From positions 1 through 6,296 of the forward strand of contig JACCSI010000681.1 of the NCBI GenBank assembly GCA_013813075.1: a stretch of 6,296 nt of DNA. Reading direction: 5' to 3'. This DNA is from Acidobacteriota bacterium. Lineage in GTDB: Bacteria > Acidobacteriota > Vicinamibacteria > Vicinamibacterales > UBA2999. This document shows positions 1 to 6,296 of the stretch, in pieces. Positions within the stretch are counted from its first letter, which is position 1. Each line of letters starts with the position of its first letter. Position numbers and translations under genes: made by a program. Under the pieces are notes generated by a model. It saw only the letters and a program-made list of their open reading frames with translations, was not told the origin of the DNA and did no database searches.

Positions 1-693
1 ACGCAGCCGCTCAACACCTCGCGCGACAAGTCGCCGGCCGCGGCGATTGCGGGGCTCGTCGAATCGGCCGGTCCGCGTCGTCGTCGCCTGCCGGACGAGC
101 GTCAGGCTGTCACGCACAAGTTCGACATCGCGGGGCACGAGGGCTACATCACGGTCGGCCTGTTCGAAGACGGCCAGCCGGGAGAAATCTTCTTGGTCAT
201 GGCCAAGGAAGGCTCGACGATCTCGGGCTTTGCCGATGCATTTGCGCAGGCCATCAGCTACGCGCTGCAGTACGGCGTGCCGCTGCAGGCGTTGGTCGAC
301 AAGTTCAGCCATGTGCGCTTCGAGCCCTCGGGCATGACCAAGAACGCCGACGTGCGCTTCGCGAAGTCGATTGTCGATTACATCTTCCGCTGGATGGCGT
401 CGAAGTTCCTGTCGCCGGAAGCGCAGTACGTCGCCGGCGTCAATAACCGCGACGACGTGACTGCAAGTCCATCCGCGCTCGGAACAGGCAACGGGCACGC
501 GGTTCCAGCGAAGGCCGCGGTTCCGGCGCTGCCGTTGCCGAAGGTCAGCACCCCGGGGCCAAAGCCGACGCAGTTTGCCGCGATTCAGAACCAAGAAGAC
601 GCGCCCCCGTGCACGACCTGTGGATCGATCATGGTCCGCAGTGGGGCCTGCTACAAATGCGGCAACTGCGGTACGACCTCGGGCTGCGCCTAG
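1..693 (+). CDS. nrdJ: Adenosylcobalamin-dependent (class II) ribonucleoside-diphosphate reductase, C-terminal part
   Basis: This is the last 230 residues of a class II ribonucleotide reductase; the start lies left of the window. The enzyme makes deoxyribonucleotides from ribonucleotides in the cytoplasm using an adenosylcobalamin-generated thiyl radical, and needs no oxygen or second subunit. The frame is open from base 1 to the TAG at 691-693. Recognisable NrdJ blocks are RRRRLPDERQ near residue 26, HKFDIAGHEGYITVGL, MAKEGSTISGFADAFAQAIS, YGVPLQALVDKFSHVRFEPSG and KSIVDYIFRWMASKFL. A Pro/Ala-rich linker (about 460-590) follows, then a cysteine-rich tail. Cysteine codons at 610, 619, 649, 658, 667 and 685 give CxxC, then CxxCxxC, then a last SGC two residues before the stop. 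In class II enzymes such C-terminal cysteines relay electrons from thioredoxin to the active site, and some may bind zinc. The first methionine in the visible stretch (193) is internal, not a start. Active-site residues lie outside the window. Confidence 0.95.
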   Translation, partial: TQPLNTSRDKSPAAAIAGLVESAGPRRRRLPDERQAVTHKFDIAGHEGYITVGLFEDGQPGEIFLVMAKEGSTISGFADAFAQAISYALQYGVPLQALVDKFSHVRFEPSGMTKNADVRFAKSIVDYIFRWMASKFLSPEAQYVAGVNNRDDVTASPSALGTGNGHAVPAKAAVPALPLPKVSTPGPKPTQFAAIQNQEDAPPCTTCGSIMVRSGACYKCGNCGTTSGCA

Positions 694-728
694 GCGTACG
701 CCCGCGCCCGAGGCGACCGGTTTGGCAA

Positions 729-762
729 AGCGCCGCCGGATCACTGGTTGAACGGCGGCGCT
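729..762 (+). terminator. GC-rich hairpin after nrdJ, possible terminator without U-tract
   Basis: A perfect 10-bp inverted repeat, AGCGCCGCCG at 729-738 and CGGCGGCGCT at 753-762, encloses a 14-base loop, 36 bases after the nrdJ stop. It would fold into a very stable GC stem. No T-run follows it, so it is not a standard intrinsic terminator. It may act as a mRNA 3'-end stabiliser or a Rho-assisted/weak terminator separating nrdJ from the transporter. The position supports a role at the nrdJ 3' end; the mechanism is inferred. Confidence 0.45.
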
Positions 763-785
763 GAGGTCCAGCGCCACCTTGACGG

Positions 786-791
786 TACGAT
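786..791 (+). promoter_or_regulatory. Possible -10 element (TACGAT) just before the MFS start
   Basis: TACGAT matches four of six -10 consensus positions, including the TAnnnT frame, and ends six bases before the GTG at 798. Initiation about seven bases downstream would place the mRNA 5' end at or next to the start codon. That would explain why the only purine-rich sequence (AAGGG, 792-796) is too close to the GTG to serve as a normal ribosome binding site. A TTGACG directly in front (779-784) resembles a -35 box but is one base away, so it cannot pair with this -10. The call is weak. Confidence 0.25.
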
Positions 792-797
792 AAGGGC

Positions 798-2096
798 GTG
801 GCGATCGATCGGACCGCTGCGCCCCACCTGTTTCGGGCGCTTCGCAACCCGAATTACCGGTTGTTCTTTGCCGGACAGGGCATCTCGCTGGTCGGCACCT
901 GGACCACGCGTCTCGCGGCGAGCTGGCTCGTCTACCGTCTTACCGACTCCGCCTTGTTACTCGGTCTGGTGGGGTTCTTCGGTCAGATTCCCACCCTGAT
1001 CCTGGCGCCATTTGCCGGCGTCTTCATCGACCGATGGAATCGCCGCAGCGTCCTGCTCGTCACACAGTCGCTGTCCATGATGCAGTCGCTGGCTCTGGCG
1101 GCACTGACATTGAGCGGTCGCATTACCGTCGCCGATGTCATGATGCTTCAGGCGCTGCAGGGGGGAGTGAACGCCTTTGACACACCCGCGCGCCAGGCGT
1201 TTGTCGTCGAAATGGTCGAAGACCGCGCCGACCTGGCCAACGCGATCGCATTGAACTCGTCGCTCGTCAACGGCAGCCGCATGATTGGTCCGGCCGTTGG
1301 CGGCGCCCTGACGGCCGCGGTGGGGGAGGGTTGGTGCTTTCTTGCCGATGGGTTGTCGTACATCGCAGTGATGGGCTCTCTGCTCGCCATGACGGTCAAT
1401 CGCGCAGCGAGACGTCGTCATTCGCAACCGGTGTTCGAAGCAATGAAACACGGATTTGAGTACGTTGCCCACTTCCCGCCCGTGCGGTCGGGTCTCCTGC
1501 TCGTGGCGCTCGTTAGCATGCTGGGTATGCCGTACCAGGTGCTGATGCCGGTGATGGCATCGGAGGTGTTCGGCGGCGGGCCCAACACGCTCGGCATCTT
1601 GATGATGACGACCGGCGTGGGTGCGCTCGCCGGGACGTTGTATCTCGCATGGCGGCACACGGTGGTTGGCCTCGGCACCAAGATCGCGCAGGCGACGCTG
1701 ACGTTTGGAGTGGCGCTGGTGATCTTTGCGTCAACAGATCGCCTGTGGGTCGCCCTTGTCATCTTGCCGATTGCTGGTGCGGGCTTCATCATTGCGCTCG
1801 CCGCAACCAATACGGTGGTCCAGACGCTCGTGCCGGAGCATCTGCGCGGTCGTGTCATGGCGTTCTACACCATGGCATTCCTGGGAACGGCCCCCATCGG
1901 CAGTCTGATCGCAGGCGTTGCCGCGGAGCGGATTGGAGCGCCGCGAACGATCATGATGGGCGGCGTCGCCTGCGCCATTGCTGGGGCGTGGTTCTATTCA
2001 TCGCTGCCGACGTTGCGTGACATCGTGCATCCGATTTACGCCGAACGCGGTCTTCTGGTCATGCCCGACGCCGACTCAGGGAGCAAAACGCTCTGA
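798..2096 (+). CDS. MFS transporter, MFS_3 (EntS-like) exporter family
   Basis: This 432-residue inner-membrane protein has the length and hydrophobic pattern of a 12-helix major facilitator antiporter. The start is nearly forced: an in-frame TGA lies at 780-782 and GTG 798 is the first start codon after it. Family signs are NPNYRLFFAGQGISLVGTW (residues 17-35), motif A GVFIDRWNRR in the 2-3 loop (74-83), FDTPARQAFVVEMV (127-140), and NSSLVNGSRMIGPAVGG (153-169), a signature seen in MFS_3 proteins. A second-half loop carries LVPEHLRGRVMAFYTMAF (344-361), the repeat-related motif. About 30 polar residues form a cytoplasmic tail after the last helix. Members of the family export siderophores (EntS) or drugs by proton antiport, but nothing here fixes the substrate and no siderophore gene is adjacent. 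It follows nrdJ by 104 bases and converges on the ligase gene. A function shared with either neighbour is unlikely. Confidence 0.9.
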   Translation: MAIDRTAAPHLFRALRNPNYRLFFAGQGISLVGTWTTRLAASWLVYRLTDSALLLGLVGFFGQIPTLILAPFAGVFIDRWNRRSVLLVTQSLSMMQSLALAALTLSGRITVADVMMLQALQGGVNAFDTPARQAFVVEMVEDRADLANAIALNSSLVNGSRMIGPAVGGALTAAVGEGWCFLADGLSYIAVMGSLLAMTVNRAARRRHSQPVFEAMKHGFEYVAHFPPVRSGLLLVALVSMLGMPYQVLMPVMASEVFGGGPNTLGILMMTTGVGALAGTLYLAWRHTVVGLGTKIAQATLTFGVALVIFASTDRLWVALVILPIAGAGFIIALAATNTVVQTLVPEHLRGRVMAFYTMAFLGTAPIGSLIAGVAAERIGAPRTIMMGGVACAIAGAWFYSSLPTLRDIVHPIYAERGLLVMPDADSGSKTL

Positions 2097-2116
2097 CCGC
2101 GGGGCGAGTCGGGGCA

Positions 2117-3781
2117 CTACCGGATCATCGACCTCAGGCTATCGAGTGTGTCGGCCTCGCTCGCCGGCTTGTCGCGCCGCCACCGCAGCATGCGTGGGAA
2201 CCGCACGGCCACTCCCGACCGGTGGCGGGCCGACTTGGCAATTGCTTCGAAGCCCAGCTCGAACACCTGCACGGGCTCGACGTGACGCACAGGGCCGAAG
2301 CGTTCGGCGGTATGGCGCCGGATCCAGCGGTCCATTTCGGCGATCTCTTCATTGGTCAGGCCTGAGTAGGCCTTCGCCACCGGGACAAGCTCGCCGTTGT
2401 CCCACAGCCCAAAAGTGTAATCCGTGAGCAGGCTCGCGCGCTTGCCAGAGCCGGGCTGCGCGTAAATGAGGACGGCGTCAATGGTGAACGGGTCAATTTT
2501 CCACTTCCACCAGTCGCCGCGCTTGCGGCCCACGCCATACGCCGCATCGAAACGCTTGATCATCAGTCCCTCGACGCCGTGCGTGCGTGACTCCGCGCGC
2601 AGTCGGGCCAGGTCATCGACGGACGCCCCACTCAAGACCGGAGAGACGCGCAGCGTCCGGTGGCCCACGTCCCGTGGGGCATCGAACGGCAGCAACTGCT
2701 CGTGGCCTGGCGATGGCCCGGCATCCGACGGAGCCGACGCGATGTAGTGTTCGAGCAAGGTCCGCCGTACCGAGAGTGAGTTCGCCCGCACGTCCCGGCC
2801 GCGATGCTCGAGAATGTCGTACGCCATGAAGACCACCGGGATGTCTCTCGCTTTGCGGGCCACCTGCTTCTGGCGTCCAATGCGCTGCTGCAAGGCCGAA
2901 AAAGCCAGCGGGCGTTCGGCGCGAAAGGCCAGGACCTCGCCGTCGAGCACTGTGCCATCGGGCAACGATTGGGCCGCGTCGGATATCTCCGGAAATCTGT
3001 CGGTGATCAACTCCTCGCCGCGCGACCACAGATGCACGCGGCCGGCGCGCTTGACGAGTTGCGCGCGGATGCCGTCCCACTTCCACTCGAGCTGCCACAT
3101 CGCGAGGTCGCCAAGGAGCTGAGCGACGTCTTTCCCGTGTTCGATCGGCGCGGCCAGAAAAAACGGATATGGCCGTGACAAGTCGTCAGCGGTCACGCCG
3201 TCGGACAACAGCGACCGGAACCAGGCGGCACCCGGTGTCCATTCACCCATCAGGCGCGCGGCCATTGTCGTGGCCGGCAGGGCAGCGGTCTGCGCCAGCG
3301 CCCGCACGACCAATGTTTGCGACACGCCAAGCCGAAGCTCGCCGGTCAGCAGTTTGAGCAGCACGAGACGCTCCCACCGCGTCAGCTCGCGGACCCAGGC
3401 CAGCACGTGTGCCTGTTGGGACTGTGCGTCGGCATGCCGCAGGGGAAGAATGCGCCCCTCCACCCAGTCGGCGAGCGACAACGACTCGGACGCTGTCGAG
3501 GGCAACTGGTCGAGGATGAGCGCGGCCGTTTCGGCGCCGTCGCCGACGACCGCATAACACTCGCCCAGGAGCCATTCCTCGATGCCGGTCGCCGTCATCG
3601 TCCACTCACGAATGGCGGCGCCCGGGACGAGTCGTTTCAATCGGCGTCCAGTCAGAAAGAACACCGCCCATGCCGCATCTGCCGGCGGCGCCGCCGCAAA
3701 GTAACTCGCCATCGCCTCAACCTTGGCGTTGGTCGAGGTTGTTTGATCGATCGCGGCGAACAACGTCGCAAAGCGAATCAT
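2117..3781 (-). CDS. ATP-dependent DNA ligase, bacterial 'cisplatin damage response' type
   Basis: A 554-residue ligase that seals nicks in duplex DNA through a lysyl-AMP intermediate. An N-terminal DNA-binding domain (about 1-200) is followed by the nucleotidyltransferase core and an OB domain. Visible motifs are I KWDG (K234 is the adenylated lysine), Ia SRGEELITDRFPEI (253-266), III LDGEVLAF (279-286), IIIa VVFMAYDIL (316-324), IV EGLMIK (404-409), V WWKWK (424-428), and a C-terminal block RFPRMLRWRRDKP (527-539) containing motif VI. The set is complete, so the enzyme should be active. The TFGLWDNGELVPVAKAYSGL stretch (456-475) is typical of the bacterial Lig family found beside a β-CASP nuclease. 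The start is ATG 3781, overlapping the nuclease stop as ATGA (3778-3781), which implies translational coupling; GGAG lies ten bases upstream (3792-3795). The frame stays open to 4060, but that extra 93-codon stretch is Arg-rich and overlaps the nuclease, so it is rejected. This is not the NAD-dependent replicative LigA; a repair role is inferred from the family. Confidence 0.95.
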   Translation of the reverse strand: MIRFATLFAAIDQTTSTNAKVEAMASYFAAAPPADAAWAVFFLTGRRLKRLVPGAAIREWTMTATGIEEWLLGECYAVVGDGAETAALILDQLPSTASESLSLADWVEGRILPLRHADAQSQQAHVLAWVRELTRWERLVLLKLLTGELRLGVSQTLVVRALAQTAALPATTMAARLMGEWTPGAAWFRSLLSDGVTADDLSRPYPFFLAAPIEHGKDVAQLLGDLAMWQLEWKWDGIRAQLVKRAGRVHLWSRGEELITDRFPEISDAAQSLPDGTVLDGEVLAFRAERPLAFSALQQRIGRQKQVARKARDIPVVFMAYDILEHRGRDVRANSLSVRRTLLEHYIASAPSDAGPSPGHEQLLPFDAPRDVGHRTLRVSPVLSGASVDDLARLRAESRTHGVEGLMIKRFDAAYGVGRKRGDWWKWKIDPFTIDAVLIYAQPGSGKRASLLTDYTFGLWDNGELVPVAKAYSGLTNEEIAEMDRWIRRHTAERFGPVRHVEPVQVFELGFEAIAKSARHRSGVAVRFPRMLRWRRDKPASEADTLDSLRSMIR

Positions 3782-4779
3782 TCCGAGTCGTCTCCGCCGC
3801 CTTCGCCTTCCCAGGCAGTGCGGATGACGCCGCTGTCGAGCCCCTGTGATTTCAGGAAACGCGCCAAGGGTTCGGCATGACCATGTGTCGTCAGCACGCG
3901 GCCCGCGCCGGTCTCGGTTATCGTCTGCAGCAGCGCCGGCCAGTCGGCGTGGTCGGACAGCACGAATCCGCGGTCGTAGGCGCGTTGACGACGGACGCCA
4001 CGCACGCGCATCAGGCCCGACGCCAGGCCATCCGACAGCTCGCCGAGCCGTCGCATCCACGGCGTGCCGCGCGCCGAGGGGGGCGCGAGCACCAGCTCGC
4101 CGGCAAAGGACGTCCCGCGCGGCTTGTCGATCAGCGGCACCGTCGGCGCCATCACCACGCCGGCGGCGCGGTAGGCGTCGATCATCGGGATCATCATCCC
4201 GTGAACGAAAACGGGTCGATCGATACGGGGCCCGAGTTCGGTCAGCAACCGTTGCGCCTTACCGATGGTGTAGCAGAAGAGCACCGACGTCAGCGCTTTC
4301 TGGCGATTGACGTCCCACCAGTCGAGAATCTCGGCGATGACCGTTGCCGTTTGCTCCCAGCGATAAATGGGAAGCCCAAACGTGCTCTCGGTGACGAAGG
4401 TGTCGCATGTGACCGGCTCGAACTCCGTGCAAGTGGCGTCCGCGGCGCGTTTGTAGTCGCCGGCGAGCACCCATACTCCGGCCTTGCCCTCGACGCGCAC
4501 CTGTGCCGAGCCAAGAATGTGTCCGGCGGGATGAAAGCTGACCCGGACATCGCCTAACGTGAGGCTGTCTCCGTACGCCAGTGCCTGGATTGGCGTGTCG
4601 GGCCCGAAGCGTCGCTGCAGGAGCGGCGCGCATGGGGCCGCGCACAGATACGCCGCATTGCCCGATCTCGCGTGGTCGCCGTGAGCGTGAGTGATCACTG
4701 CGCGCGGCACCGGGTGCCAGGGATCGAGATGAAAATCACCGTCGGGACAATAAACGCCGTTTGCGGTCTCGTGCAGCAT
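3778..4779 (-). CDS. Ligase-associated metallo-β-lactamase/β-CASP DNA exonuclease
   Basis: A 333-residue predicted metal-dependent nuclease of the metallo-β-lactamase fold with a β-CASP region, the superfamily of SNM1/Pso2 and Artemis. Seen motifs are HAHGDH (31-36, metal ligands of motif II), PAGHILG with H87 (motif III), GDYKR (107-111, motif IV), ESTFG (131-135), SDHADW (275-280, a β-CASP motif) and THGHAEP (298-304). All expected histidine and aspartate ligands are present. The N-terminus LHETANGVYCPDGDFHLDPW is the usual beginning of this family, which favours ATG 4779; an in-frame TTG at 4788 would add three residues. No Shine-Dalgarno sequence precedes either. The gene is first in an operon with the DNA ligase (ATGA overlap), so the two products are probably made in matched amounts and act in the same repair pathway, the nuclease trimming ends that the ligase seals. 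Exact polarity and substrate cannot be read from the sequence. RNase activity, known in other β-CASP proteins, is the main alternative. Confidence 0.93.
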   Translation of the reverse strand: MLHETANGVYCPDGDFHLDPWHPVPRAVITHAHGDHARSGNAAYLCAAPCAPLLQRRFGPDTPIQALAYGDSLTLGDVRVSFHPAGHILGSAQVRVEGKAGVWVLAGDYKRAADATCTEFEPVTCDTFVTESTFGLPIYRWEQTATVIAEILDWWDVNRQKALTSVLFCYTIGKAQRLLTELGPRIDRPVFVHGMMIPMIDAYRAAGVVMAPTVPLIDKPRGTSFAGELVLAPPSARGTPWMRRLGELSDGLASGLMRVRGVRRQRAYDRGFVLSDHADWPALLQTITETGAGRVLTTHGHAEPLARFLKSQGLDSGVIRTAWEGEGGGDDSE

Positions 4780-4804
4780 CCCAGCCAATATAATTTGGGC
4801 GCAG
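4780..4804. promoter_or_regulatory. 25-bp divergent promoter region between the nuclease and recQ
   Basis: The only AT-rich patch in the neighbourhood holds TATAAT on the plus strand (4789-4794), a perfect -10 consensus ending ten bases before the recQ GTG. On the minus strand, TATATT (4792 down to 4787) matches five of six -10 positions and ends seven bases before the nuclease ATG. Both sit inside the inverted repeat CCAA-N6-TTGG (4785-4798), whose centre is nearly equidistant from the two start codons. Good -35 boxes are not visible at 17-bp spacing on either side. Initiation at normal distance would give mRNAs with almost no 5' leader, which fits the lack of ribosome binding sites. Because the two -10 elements overlap, RNA polymerase could not load both ways at once. 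An operator role for the dyad is possible but unproven. Confidence 0.5.
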
Positions 4805-6296
4805 GTGTCCAGCGAACGTCTTCTTCCGTTACTTCAGCAATATTGGGGCTATACCTCGTTCCGTCCCCTCCAGCGCGAGGCGATGGACGCCGTCGTCGCC
4901 GGCCGCGACTCGCTGCTGGTCCTGCCCACCGGCGGCGGCAAGTCACTCTGTTTTCAAGTGCCGGCGCTCGTGCGCGACGGTCTTGCGCTGGTGGTCTCGC
5001 CGCTGATTGCGTTGATGAAGGACCAGGTCGACACGTTGCTCACCAACGGCGTACCGGCCGCCTGCTACAACAGCGCGATGACCTCCGACCAGAAGGCGTC
5101 AGTCCGTGCCGGTTTGCGCGAAAGCCGCTTTCGTCTGCTCTATCTCGCACCCGAGCGTCTGGTTGGCGACGGGGGAGACTCCTCGATCTGGGGGCTGTCC
5201 GCAGCGCCGATCAGCTTCGTTGCCGTCGACGAAGCGCACTGCATCAGCCAATGGGGGCACGATTTCCGACCGGAGTACCGCCAGCTGGCCACTTTGCGCC
5301 AGGCCATCCCCAGCGCCAGCATGCACGCGTTCACTGCGACGGCCACGACGCGCGTGCGCCGCGACATCGTGTCGCAACTCGGGTTGCGTGAAGCGGCGCT
5401 GATGGTCGGCTCGTTCGACCGCCCCAATCTGGTGTACCGGGTGCTGCCGCGCGCCAACCTGAAGCGGCAAATTCTCGAAGTCTTGTCGCGACACCGTAAC
5501 CAGGCTGGTGTCATCTATTGCTTGTCGCGCCGCGAGGTCGACGATGTGGCGGCGTGGTTGCGCGACGAGGGGCATCGTGCGCTGCCGTACCACGCCGGCC
5601 TTGCCGATACCGAGCGCCATCGCAATCAGGACGCGTTCCTCAATGAGGACGTGGACATCGTGGTGGCCACCGTCGCATTCGGAATGGGGATCGACCGGTC
5701 CGACGTGCGGTTCGTGATTCACGCGGGAGCCCCGCAGTCGCTCGAGCACTATCAGCAGGAATCCGGACGCGCGGGACGCGATGGGCTGGAAGCCGAATGC
5801 GTCCTCTTCACTTCCGCCGCGGATTTTCTGAAATGGCGTGTGATGCTCGAACGCAACGGCGAGTTGACCGACGAACGACGCAGCCTGATGCGCGACATGG
5901 AGCGCTATGCCTCACGCGTCGGCTGCCGGCATCGCCATATCGTCGCCTACTTCGGCGAGCCCTACGAGCGCCACGCGTGTGAGGCGTGTGACTTCTGTCT
6001 CGGGGAGCTCGAATCCATGCCGGAGCCGGTGCTGCTGGCGCGCAAAATCCTGTCGTGCGTCGCGCGGGTGGGGCAGCGGTTCGGCAGCGCGCACGTCACC
6101 AATGTCCTGCGCGGCAGCGAGTCCGAGCAGGTGGCCGCGCGGGGACATGCGCAGCTGACCACGTTTGGGCTGCTGCGCGACGCGTCGATCGACGAAGTCC
6201 GCGGCTACATCGATCAACTGCTTGCGCACGGTCTGTTGCAGCAGAGCGACGATTCGTATCCGGTGCTCCAGTTGACGGCGGAAGGCGCCGTGCTGA
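4805..6296 (+). CDS. recQ: ATP-dependent DNA helicase RecQ, lacking the C-terminus (window edge)
   Basis: A superfamily 2, 3'-to-5' DNA helicase that unwinds recombination and stalled-fork intermediates. The frame is open for 497 codons and leaves the window without a stop; E. coli RecQ has about 609 residues, so the HRDC end is probably missing. GTG 4805 is the only ATG/GTG/TTG start after an in-frame TAA at 4751-4753, and it keeps the glutamine motif (YWGYTSFRPLQ) near the N-terminus. Seen motifs are Walker A PTGGGKS (K46), DEAH (142-145) with the aromatic loop SQWGHDFRPEY, TAT (177-179), YHAGL, motif V VATVAFGMGID (287-297) and motif VI QQESGRAGRDG with R322 and R325. Cysteines C374, C392, C395 and C398 form the RecQ zinc site, and a winged helix follows (about 405 onward) with GLLRD and YIDQLLAHGLL. 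Every catalytic residue is intact. The gene is divergent from the nuclease-ligase operon, 25 bases away. Co-regulation and a joint repair role are inferred. Confidence 0.96.
   Translation, partial: MSSERLLPLLQQYWGYTSFRPLQREAMDAVVAGRDSLLVLPTGGGKSLCFQVPALVRDGLALVVSPLIALMKDQVDTLLTNGVPAACYNSAMTSDQKASVRAGLRESRFRLLYLAPERLVGDGGDSSIWGLSAAPISFVAVDEAHCISQWGHDFRPEYRQLATLRQAIPSASMHAFTATATTRVRRDIVSQLGLREAALMVGSFDRPNLVYRVLPRANLKRQILEVLSRHRNQAGVIYCLSRREVDDVAAWLRDEGHRALPYHAGLADTERHRNQDAFLNEDVDIVVATVAFGMGIDRSDVRFVIHAGAPQSLEHYQQESGRAGRDGLEAECVLFTSAADFLKWRVMLERNGELTDERRSLMRDMERYASRVGCRHRHIVAYFGEPYERHACEACDFCLGELESMPEPVLLARKILSCVARVGQRFGSAHVTNVLRGSESEQVAARGHAQLTTFGLLRDASIDEVRGYIDQLLAHGLLQQSDDSYPVLQLTAEGAVL

Noticed and set aside
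957..1658. A 233-codon minus-strand open frame.
   Set aside because: It is antisense to the MFS transporter, whose membrane-protein sequence is clear; its translation is rich in His, Arg and Gln and shows no domain.
3782..4060. In-frame N-terminal extension of the ligase reading frame on the minus strand.
   Set aside because: It lies wholly inside the nuclease gene, is Arg-rich and low in family-like residues, and the ATG at 3781 in the ATGA overlap gives the normal ligase N-terminus.
3877..4557. A 226-codon plus-strand open frame.
   Set aside because: It is antisense to the β-CASP nuclease, which carries all its metal-binding motifs; the frame results from high-GC codon bias.
4761..4766. 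TTGCGG as a -35 box for the recQ promoter.
   Set aside because: The spacer to TATAAT would be 22 bases, too long for a standard promoter, and only the TTG matches well.
4786..4788. TTG as the start of the nuclease.
   Set aside because: ATG 4779 gives the usual family N-terminus; the TTG would overlap the minus-strand -10 element. It cannot be fully excluded.
4815..4830. Inverted repeat AACG-N8-CGTT just inside recQ, considered as a LexA/SOS-type operator.
   Set aside because: The arms are only four bases, match no SOS box I know exactly, and lie in coding sequence; chance is likely.
4672..5391. A 239-codon plus-strand open frame crossing the divergent promoter.
   Set aside because: It overlaps the nuclease start antisense and then recQ out of frame; the real recQ frame is open and continuous from 4805 to the window edge, so there is no recQ frameshift.
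5099..5749. A 216-codon minus-strand open frame.
   Set aside because: It is antisense to the recQ helicase core and has no recognisable domain.

Overview
The window is GC-rich, densely coded bacterial chromosome: four intact or partial genes of clear family plus one transporter, with very short gaps between them. A B12-dependent (class II) ribonucleotide reductase, an MFS_3 transporter, a β-CASP nuclease with an ATP-dependent DNA ligase, and a RecQ helicase together suggest a free-living high-GC lineage such as Acidobacteriota (Vicinamibacteria-like), Gemmatimonadota or a proteobacterium. The lineage is a guess: there is no rRNA or other phylogenetic marker here.

Layout, left to right. 1-693 (+) is the 3' end of nrdJ, with its cysteine-rich tail. 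694-797 is a 104-base gap holding a 10-bp GC hairpin and a -10-like hexamer just before the next start. 798-2096 (+) is a 12-TM MFS_3 drug/siderophore-type exporter with a GTG start. It converges, across 20 bases, on a minus-strand operon: the ATP-dependent DNA ligase (3781-2117) preceded by a metallo-β-lactamase/β-CASP nuclease (4779-3778), the two joined by an ATGA start/stop overlap. Divergent from the nuclease, 25 bases away, recQ starts with GTG at 4805 and runs off the right edge. The sequence holds 497 of its codons: helicase core, zinc-binding region and most of the winged helix.

The DNA-repair block (nuclease, ligase, divergent helicase) is the most interesting part. The nuclease and ligase belong to a known 'ligase-associated DNA damage response' cluster, whose usual partners are an Lhr-Core DEXH helicase and a PdeM-type metallophosphoesterase. 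Neither partner is beside them here: one flank is closed by the convergent transporter and the other by recQ. A RecQ helicase therefore occupies the place where the Lhr-Core helicase might be expected.

The 25-base spacer between nuclease and recQ has a perfect TATAAT, an overlapping TATATT on the other strand and a CCAA-N6-TTGG dyad, with no Shine-Dalgarno sequence for either gene. This suggests a shared bidirectional promoter giving leaderless or near-leaderless mRNAs. No RNA genes, CRISPR arrays, insertion sequences or attachment sites were seen. All functional assignments come from reading motifs by eye.
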